Translations under genes and position numbers: made by a program
The notes under the pieces: model-generated
What the model was told of the DNA's origin: nothing
The model's input: the letters and a program-made list of their open reading frames with translations, nothing else
Database searches by the model: none
In this document: piece after piece, positions 7,725 to 11,304 of the stretch
Numbering within the stretch: position 1 is the first letter of the stretch
Layout of the letters: every line of letters begins with the position of its first letter
Source: an uncultured Victivallales bacterium
Lineage (GTDB): Bacteria; Verrucomicrobiota; Lentisphaeria; Oligosphaerales; JAFGRS01
DNA length: 11,304 bases
NCBI GenBank assembly: GCA_903834675.1
Contig: CAILKC010000176.1
Location: 1 to 11,304, forward strand
Direction of reading: 5' to 3'

Positions 7725-9422
7725 TCAGCGCCCTGGCGTCGCGGCGGGCTCCAGGTACACATACTTGTAAGGATGATGGTCCAGGAGGGTGGGGAACCAG
7801 CCTTTGACGGTGGGCTGAATCAGCATGTTGCGGACATAGAAATAGACGGGGGCGATCGGCATGTCCGCCATTAAGAGAGTCTCGGCCTGGCCGAACAGCC
7901 CAAAACGCGTCTCGCGGTCCGCCTCTTGCGCGGCCTGGGCAAGCAAGCGGTCGTACGCCGCGTTCGACCAACCCGTGCGATTGTTGCCCCCCTCGGTCAC
8001 CCACATGTCCAGGAACGTATTGGGATCATTGTAATCCCCAATCCAACTGCCGCGCGCGATCTGGTAGTCGCCACGACGGACGGTATCGAGGTAGACTTTC
8101 CACTCCTGGTTGACCAAGTGTACGTCGATGCCCAACCCCGTCTTCCACATCTGCTGCACGGCTTCGGCGATGACGCGGTGCTGCTCGCTGGTGTTGTAGA
8201 GCAACTCGAGCGGGGGAAACCCTTTGCCCTCAGGAAAACCGGCCTCGGCCAGCAGGCGCTGGGCCGCGCCCACGTCCGCCTGGAAGCAGGCTGAGGCGGT
8301 GTAGCCACCGGTGTTGGGCGGGGTGAAGCTGAAGGCGGGGGCCTGGCCGCCTTTGAGGACGAACTCCGTGAGCTGCTGGCGCTGGATGGCCAGGGCCAGA
8401 GCGCCGCGCACGCGGGCGTCACTCAAGGGCTTGACGCGGGTGTTAAAGCGGTAGAAGTACGTTCCCATATACGGGTCGAAGCGGATCAACTCGGGGTGCT
8501 CCCGCCGGTAACTCTCGATGCAGTGGAGCGGGACGGACTGAGTAACGTGCAGCTTGCCCTCCCGAAAGGCCCGCTCCTCGGTGTCGGCACTGTCGATGGG
8601 TAGAAACCGAATCTCGTCCAGGCGCACTCGGGCAGCGTCCCAGTAGCGCGGGTTGCGCCGCACCGTCAACTCGCGGTTGAGGTCCCAGCGCGCCAGGGTA
8701 AAGGGGCCGTTGCCGACCCAGTTTTCCGGCTTGGTCCAGGCGGTGTTTCGCTGCTCGATACGACCGTGTTTCTCGATGGTCGGGGGATGCACAGGCAGCC
8801 AGGACGTGTGGCTGAGCAACTGCAGGAAGTAAGGGGTGGCGTGCTCCAGGGTCAGCACCAGGGTCCGGTCATCCACCACCGCGGCGCCCACCTGTCCGAA
8901 ATCGGCGATCTCGCCGGTGTTGAAGGCTTTCGCGTTCCGCAGCGGATAGAGCATGTAGGCGTACTCAGCGGCCAGTGCGGGAGACAGCATCCGGCGGAAG
9001 GAGAAGACGAAATCCGCGGCGCGCACGACCTCGCCGTTGGACCAGGTGGCGTCGGCACGGAGATGGAACGTGTAGGTGCAGCCATCGGACGAGATGTCCC
9101 AGCGTTCCGCGACCCCCGGCACCGGCCTCAGATCCCGCGGATCCTCTGCCGTTAGACCCTCAAGCAGCGCCGCCAGGACATTGCCCTCTGCCACGCCGGT
9201 GACCAGATGCGGATCCAGGCTCTTGGGTTCGGCGCCATTGCCGAGACGAAGCACCTGGGTCAACGCTGGCGCGGGTGCCGCAGCGTCGGGGCGCGTCGGC
9301 CTGGGTTTGCCACAGCCGCACCACAACAAGGTCACGCAGAGCACCCCGCAACCGCGCGCCAAGATGCTGCCGACACCGCCGGTGGAAGAACGCGCTGGAG
9401 ACGTCGTTACCTGAGTCAACAT
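7725..9422 (-). CDS. OppA/DppA-type peptide-binding lipoprotein (SBP family 5)
   Basis: A 565-residue extracytoplasmic solute-binding protein. The N-terminus has Arg residues, a hydrophobic stretch (about 17-36) and Cys37 after WCG. The lipobox is atypical but probably used, followed by a Pro/Ala linker. The mature part starts LRLGNGAEPKSLDPH. The family 5 signature runs from GVAERWD to TYTFHLRADATWSNGE (about 103-131). Other OppA-like marks are WVGNGPF, FRFNT-like YRFNTRVKPL, ALAIQRQQL, and the C-terminal WIGDYNDPNTFLDMW with NRTGWSNAAYD. Family members bind oligopeptides, or sometimes nickel, sugars or other small molecules, and deliver them to a membrane permease. No oppB, C, D or F gene is present on either side, so its transporter is elsewhere or it has another partner. 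The ATG at 9422 has AGGTGG ten bases upstream. It lies 57 bases after the sulfatase and 80 bases before the export operon. Confidence 0.93.
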   Translation of the reverse strand: MLTQVTTSPARSSTGGVGSILARGCGVLCVTLLWCGCGKPRPTRPDAAAPAPALTQVLRLGNGAEPKSLDPHLVTGVAEGNVLAALLEGLTAEDPRDLRPVPGVAERWDISSDGCTYTFHLRADATWSNGEVVRAADFVFSFRRMLSPALAAEYAYMLYPLRNAKAFNTGEIADFGQVGAAVVDDRTLVLTLEHATPYFLQLLSHTSWLPVHPPTIEKHGRIEQRNTAWTKPENWVGNGPFTLARWDLNRELTVRRNPRYWDAARVRLDEIRFLPIDSADTEERAFREGKLHVTQSVPLHCIESYRREHPELIRFDPYMGTYFYRFNTRVKPLSDARVRGALALAIQRQQLTEFVLKGGQAPAFSFTPPNTGGYTASACFQADVGAAQRLLAEAGFPEGKGFPPLELLYNTSEQHRVIAEAVQQMWKTGLGIDVHLVNQEWKVYLDTVRRGDYQIARGSWIGDYNDPNTFLDMWVTEGGNNRTGWSNAAYDRLLAQAAQEADRETRFGLFGQAETLLMADMPIAPVYFYVRNMLIQPTVKGWFPTLLDHHPYKYVYLEPAATPGR

Positions 9423-9443
9423 GGCTAATTTACCACCTGGTGC

Positions 9444-9467
9444 GGCGCCGCCGGATGCGGCGGTGCC
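9444..9467. terminator. GC hairpin between sulfatase and binding-protein genes
   Basis: GGCGCCGCC at 9444-9452 pairs with GGCGGTGCC at 9459-9467 through nine pairs including one G-T wobble, with a tenth pair closing a four-base GATG loop. Read on the - strand it begins 12 bases after the sulfatase stop and ends about 21 bases before the binding-protein ATG, just above its AGGTGG. No T-tract follows. It may act as a weak terminator, an attenuator or an mRNA-stabilising structure that sets unequal expression of the two genes. Confidence 0.4.
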
Positions 9468-9479
9468 ACTGCGGACGCC

Positions 9480-10916
9480 TCAGGGATAGTCCAGAGACCA
9501 GGTGCCGTCGCCACCAAGTTTCGGATTACGGCCCCACAGCGCCAGCGCTTCCGGCGGCGCGCCGTGCGCCCCGAGGTGATCCAGCAGCGCCCCATGCAAC
9601 TCACGCACCATATCCGGCTGGTCCTTCGCGACATCCTTGGTGGCCAGCGGGTCTGTCAGCATCCGGTAGAGTTCGGGCTGACCAGTAGCACCAACCGGGG
9701 CATAGCCCCATTCGTGCGTGGTGACGAACGGGGTGACGCTCCTGGCGGGAACCATCCCGGGCGTCCCCACCACATGGCAGCCACTCACCACCACATCGCG
9801 GAACCGTCCCCGACCACGGCAGAGAACCGGGGCAAATGAACGGCCGTGGAAAGGCTCCGGCGGGGTGACGCTGACCTCGGCCAGTTCCAGCATGGTGGGC
9901 AGAATGTCCACCGGCTCAACCAAGATGCTCAGGCCAGTCCCCGACTTCACTCCGGGGGCCGCAATCAGCAACGGCACATGGTTGATTTCGGGGTACAACG
10001 GCCAGTAGCGGTCGTCGGCGGTGGAGATATTCGACTTGCCTGTACGGCCATGCTCGCCCAGACTCACGCCATGGTCGCTGGTGACCACCACCACCGTGTC
10101 CTTCCACATGCCCAGGTCGTCCACCTTCTGCAACACCCGCCCGATCCAGCGGTCCACCAGCTCCGCCTCGGCCGAGTAATGGGCTCGCAGGTTGCGCGAC
10201 TCTGCCTCGGTGTAGGCCGTGCTGCGCCCGTAGTTTGGGTGCAGCATGGGCGGGCCGCGATAGTCAGGATCGTAGCGTCGCACCAGGTACTCCGGCGGGT
10301 CCCACGGCTCGTGCGGATCAAAGAAATCGACCCACAGGAAGAAGGGGCTGGACTCACTGTTTTCCTCAAGCCAATGGCAGGCCAAGTTGCCGGTACGGGC
10401 GGCGAAGGTGTCCGCTTCCGAACGGTACCCGCGGTTCATCCAGCGATGCATGTCCACCAGATTGTGACCCCGGAACTGCGGTTGCGCCCGAGTTTTCTCG
10501 GGGTCCATGGCCCGTTCGATGGGGTCGTTGAGGTGTAGCAGGGGCCTGTCGCCTTCCTGACCGCGCGTCTGGAACGCCGCGGTGAAGGCCGTATCGAAGC
10601 GCGCCCGGAAGAGGTGTGGGCAGTCGCAGATCAACTGCGTGGCGTAGCCCTTCTCGCCGAGCAGCGCGGCAACGTGGTTCTTGCTGCTCAGGTCAATCGG
10701 CTGCCAGCCGTGGAACGGCCAGCCGATGCGGCCCGTGGCTAAATCGGTGCGATGAGGTATGGTCGGAAAACTGCCGACGATGACCCCGTGGATCTCGGCG
10801 GCGTGGTCGGCCGAAAACCGGTTCAGCTCCGGGGTCCGCACCGGCATGCTGACGCAACGGTCGCCAAGGTTATCGTAGCGGAACGTATCGGTGATCAGCA
10901 GGATGATGTTCTTCAT
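9480..10916 (-). CDS. Sulfatase-superfamily hydrolase with Thr in place of the catalytic Cys/Ser
   Basis: A 478-residue protein starting MKNIILLITDTFRYDN, the usual first strand and metal-ligand region of sulfatases (Asp10). The activation motif, normally C/S-x-P-x-R followed by TG, reads TIPHR at 52-56 followed by LATGR. The residue that normally becomes formylglycine is therefore Thr52 (ACC at 10763-10761). Other metal-site and fold elements are present: FFDPHEPW (198-205), VVVTSDHGVSLGEHG (276-290, Asp281-His282) and Lys294 in TGKSN. There is no signal peptide, unlike most secreted planctomycete sulfatases, so it should be cytoplasmic. The superfamily hydrolyses sulfate or phosphate esters. 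With Thr it cannot be matured by formylglycine-generating enzymes, and alkaline-phosphatase or phosphodiesterase-like chemistry on a Thr nucleophile is plausible. The ATG at 10916 has a GGGG-containing stretch about 10 bases upstream. It is first of six genes on this strand. Confidence 0.9.
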   Translation of the reverse strand: MKNIILLITDTFRYDNLGDRCVSMPVRTPELNRFSADHAAEIHGVIVGSFPTIPHRTDLATGRIGWPFHGWQPIDLSSKNHVAALLGEKGYATQLICDCPHLFRARFDTAFTAAFQTRGQEGDRPLLHLNDPIERAMDPEKTRAQPQFRGHNLVDMHRWMNRGYRSEADTFAARTGNLACHWLEENSESSPFFLWVDFFDPHEPWDPPEYLVRRYDPDYRGPPMLHPNYGRSTAYTEAESRNLRAHYSAEAELVDRWIGRVLQKVDDLGMWKDTVVVVTSDHGVSLGEHGRTGKSNISTADDRYWPLYPEINHVPLLIAAPGVKSGTGLSILVEPVDILPTMLELAEVSVTPPEPFHGRSFAPVLCRGRGRFRDVVVSGCHVVGTPGMVPARSVTPFVTTHEWGYAPVGATGQPELYRMLTDPLATKDVAKDQPDMVRELHGALLDHLGAHGAPPEALALWGRNPKLGGDGTWSLDYP

Positions 10917-11065
10917 GTTGCGCTACCCCGTCAGCACACCGCCTGGCAGACCGCAACCGCACGGCATTGGCCGCGCAGCCGGATCGACCGCCTAATCTAG
11001 CGCCGCTCAGTCCCATCCACAAACCGCCTGCAGTGGCGTCGGCGCAGGTCAGCTCCGTAGGGGTT

Positions 11066-11104
11066 TGCTTGTCTGAGAACCGCAGAGGGTCGAATGACCA
11101 AGGC
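11066..11104. repeat. Imperfect direct repeat, copy 1
   Basis: A 39-base stretch starting TGCTTGTCTGAGA and ending ATGACCAAGGC. It aligns with copy 2 at 11182-11222 at about 30 of 39 positions with two one-base gaps. The two starts are 116 bases apart. It is followed by CCCCATGACGAATG, which repeats the CGAATG hexamer found inside the copy. Confidence 0.5.
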
Positions 11105-11181
11105 CCCATGACGAATGGCAGAATCGCCTGCCGGGGCACCGCAGTTCTCTGGCGGTCAGGTCCGGCACCAGCCGGGGATCC

Positions 11182-11222
11182 TGCTTGTATGAGACTTGCA
11201 GCTACCTCGTATGACCCAAGGC
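11182..11222. repeat. Imperfect direct repeat, copy 2
   Basis: A 41-base stretch starting TGCTTGTATGAGA and ending ATGACCCAAGGC, matching copy 1 at 11066-11104. The shared blocks are TGCTTGT, TGAGA, GCAG, TCG, ATGACC and AAGGC. No open reading frame of interest runs through it. Confidence 0.5.
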
Positions 11223-11304
11223 GCTTCCCATTCCGCCCCTCGTCCGCCGCGGCAAGCATTTTCCGGGGCCTGTTCTTTGGACTGTGACCTCAGCGGAAGC
11301 GGAA

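Larger units (their letters stand above)
10917..11304. other. Intergenic region upstream of the sulfatase gene
   Basis: These 388 bases contain no convincing gene. One frame on each strand is open for more than 100 codons, but the products are low-complexity with no recognisable fold, and the - strand one overlaps the sulfatase start out of frame. The region must hold the leader, and probably the promoter, of the sulfatase gene. A weak pair on the - strand, TTGTGG and TAGATT 17 bases apart (about 11000-11030), is the best I can see and is not reliable. Two imperfect direct repeats and an ATGACGAATG-type motif are described separately. I see no tRNA or other RNA gene. Confidence 0.6.

Noticed and set aside
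6211..7770. 519-codon open frame on the + strand
   Set aside because: It is antisense to the adaptor gene, whose product has clear family motifs. The translation is rich in Gly, Ala, Arg and His with no recognisable domain, as expected from GC-rich codon mirroring.
7645..8004. N-terminal extension of the adaptor gene up to a start at 8004
   Set aside because: It lies within the C-terminal coding part of the binding-protein gene, is low-complexity, and would bury the membrane anchor about 125 residues into the chain. A GTG with a good Shine-Dalgarno sits at 7644.
11000..11030. Sigma-70-like promoter for the sulfatase gene on the - strand
   Set aside because: TTGTGG and TAGATT match consensus at only 3 and 4 of 6 positions. 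In a 388-base region a match of this quality is expected by chance.
11075..11149. Inverted repeat GAGAACCGC / GCAGTTCTC
   Set aside because: Only eight of nine bases match and the arms are about 57 bases apart, too weak to claim a structure or operator.
10870..11259. 129-codon frame on the - strand upstream of the sulfatase
   Set aside because: It overlaps the sulfatase start out of frame, runs through the degenerate intergenic repeats and has no recognisable composition or motif.
10967..11287. 106-codon frame on the + strand in the right intergenic region
   Set aside because: It has no Shine-Dalgarno that I can see, a Pro/Ser/Arg-rich composition, and includes a repeat-derived peptide (NDQGPMTNG).

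Overview
The window is about 11.3 kb of GC-rich bacterial DNA. It holds one truncated gene on the + strand and six complete genes on the - strand, followed by about 390 bases with no convincing gene. The source is Gram-negative: the - strand genes encode a TolC-type outer membrane channel, a periplasmic adaptor and two probable lipoproteins. The formylglycine-lacking sulfatase and a short intergenic motif at the right edge, which I associate from memory with Planctomycetota and related (PVC) genomes, suggest that group. This placement is an inference, not a demonstrated assignment.

Left (1-2593, +): the C-terminal 863 residues of a large adenine-specific DNA methyltransferase. It has an NPPY catalytic motif, a methylase fold and a TaqI/Eco57I-like specificity region. 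Its N-terminus, with the SAM-binding motif, lies outside the window. Such proteins occur as type IIG restriction-modification enzymes, BREX PglX and DISARM DrmMI. The window probably clips the edge of a defence locus that continues to the left, but nothing here identifies which system.

Middle (7644 down to 2616, -): a MacA-MacB-TolC type tripartite export operon in the order membrane fusion protein, ABC ATPase, FtsX/MacB permease, outer membrane channel. Its genes overlap by 14, 1 and 8 bases. ATPase and permease are separate polypeptides, unlike the fused E. coli MacB. The operon converges on the methylase gene with a 22-base gap that carries a possible bidirectional hairpin.

Right (10916 down to 7725, -): a sulfatase-superfamily hydrolase whose catalytic Cys/Ser is replaced by Thr, then an OppA/DppA-type peptide-binding lipoprotein with no Opp/Dpp permease genes alongside, then the export operon 80 bases further on. 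All six - strand genes could be one transcription unit, although a GC hairpin sits between sulfatase and binding protein. One speculative reading is that the binding protein captures a peptide-like ligand in the periplasm and the MacAB-TolC pump exports it.

The last 388 bases hold a pair of imperfect 40-base direct repeats and the leader of the sulfatase gene. I see no complete undescribed system here. The points most worth a second look are the Thr-type sulfatase, the orphan binding protein beside the exporter, the methylase at the edge and the degenerate intergenic repeats.
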